Position numbers and translations under genes: made by a program
The notes under the pieces: generated by a model
What the model was told of the DNA's origin: nothing
The model's input: only the letters and a program-made list of their open reading frames with translations
The model's database searches: none
Part shown: positions 6,970-7,495 of the stretch, one piece after another
Layout: each line of letters opens with the position of its first letter
Position numbering within the stretch: position 1 is the first letter of the stretch
NCBI GenBank assembly: GCA_902796295.1
Contig: CADBOL010000240.1
Location: 1-7,495, forward strand
Source of the DNA: Oscillospiraceae bacterium
GTDB lineage: Bacteria; Bacillota; Clostridia; Oscillospirales; Acutalibacteraceae
DNA length: 7,495 bases
Direction of reading: 5' to 3'

Positions 6970-7495
6970 ATGGCAAAAGAACTTGCAAAACAGTATGATC
7001 CCAAAAATGTGGAAGACAGGATTTACGACTTCTGGCTTCAGGGCAAATATTTCCACGCGAAGGTTGACCCCGAAAAGAAGCCTTACAGCATAGTTATCCC
7101 GCCTCCGAATATCACGGGTCAGCTTCATATGGGCCACGCCCTTGACAACACTTTGCAGGATATTCTCATCAGATGGAGAAGGATGCAGGGCTATGATACC
7201 CTGTGGCTTCCCGGCACCGACCACGCCTCAATAGCTACAGAGGCAAAGATTGTCGAGGCCATGAAGGCGGAAGGACTGACAAAAGAAGATCTCGGCAGAG
7301 AGGGATTTCTTGAGAGAGCCTGGAAGTGGAAGGAAACATACGGCGGCAGGATTATCGAGCAGCTCAAGAAAATGGGCTCCTCGTGTGACTGGGACAGAGA
7401 GCGTTTCACTCTTGACGAGGGCTGCAGCAGAGCGGTCCGCGAGGTATTCTGCAAGCTCTACGAAAAAGGACTGATTTACAGAGGCGAGAGAATCA
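6970..7495 (+). CDS. valS: Valyl-tRNA synthetase, N-terminal part (3' end outside window)
   Basis: A cytoplasmic class I aminoacyl-tRNA synthetase that joins valine to tRNA-Val with ATP. The visible 175 residues contain the ValS N-terminal region and the start of the Rossmann catalytic domain. [16 protein letters not shown] is at 44-59, with the HIGH-type ATP-binding motif HMGH at 53-56. The class motif [11 protein letters not shown] lies at 81-91, followed by the region up to [13 protein letters not shown]. The Thr-Asp-His-Ala form is typical of ValS rather than IleS or LeuS. The full protein would be about 880 residues, so the editing domain, KMSKS motif and anticodon-binding domain lie beyond the right edge. 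The ATG follows GGAGG with a seven-base spacer. Regulation by a valine T-box, whose GUA specifier agrees with this identity, supports the call independently of the protein sequence. Confidence 0.97.
   Translation, partial: MAKELAKQYDPKNVEDRIYDFWLQGKYFHAKVDPEKKPYSIVIPPPNITGQLHMGHALDNTLQDILIRWRRMQGYDTLWLPGTDHASIATEAKIVEAMKAEGLTKEDLGREGFLERAWKWKETYGGRIIEQLKKMGSSCDWDRERFTLDEGCSRAVREVFCKLYEKGLIYRGERI

Noticed and set aside
6940..7454. Minus-strand open frames opposite valS
   Set aside because: They overlap the T-box end and the conserved valS coding sequence, lack ribosome binding sites, and show no recognisable protein features.

Overview
The window looks like chromosomal DNA from a Firmicute, most likely a member of the class Clostridia (inference). 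The reasons are a tRNA-responsive T-box leader in front of valS, strong AGGAGG-type ribosome binding sites, TTGACA-N17-TATAAT-like promoters, a lepA-hemW pair, and an xpt gene next to a BMP-type lipoprotein gene. The genes are ordinary housekeeping and transport genes. There is no sign of phage, insertion sequence, CRISPR array, tRNA or rRNA.

Layout, left to right. (1) Positions 1-1071, minus strand: the first 357 codons of a BMP-family substrate-binding lipoprotein of an ABC transporter, cut by the window edge. (2) 1114-1683, minus strand: xpt, xanthine phosphoribosyltransferase, with a sigma-A promoter at 1723-1751. The two genes form a likely purine uptake and salvage operon reading leftward. 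(3) 1829-6352, minus strand: a tight three-gene unit transcribed leftward in the order GPH-type sugar:cation symporter, lepA (EF4), hemW. Its promoter is at 6390-6418, and lepA and hemW overlap. (4) 6353-6969: a 617-base non-coding region between the divergent symporter and valS genes, densely packed with regulatory elements. (5) 6970-7495, plus strand: the first 175 codons of valS, running off the right edge.

The non-coding region is the most interesting part. It holds the leftward symporter promoter, with an 8-bp direct repeat over its -10. It also holds a rightward promoter that drives a short predicted RNA of about 106 nt, which ends at a 13-bp stem plus a T7 run and encodes no recognisable protein. 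A second rightward promoter then drives a complete T-box leader with a readable GUA (valine) specifier, a UGGU acceptor-binding bulge, and mutually exclusive antiterminator and terminator stems. The short RNA exposes a CCUCCC segment in an internal loop. It is either a free-standing small RNA or an unassigned cis-element. I could not match it to a family I know.

Functionally, uncharged tRNA-Val should switch on valS through the T-box. EF4 acts on the ribosome, HemW is a heme-binding radical-SAM-family protein, and Xpt recycles xanthine using PRPP, possibly fed by the neighbouring transporter. No purine riboswitch is present in the short xpt leader.
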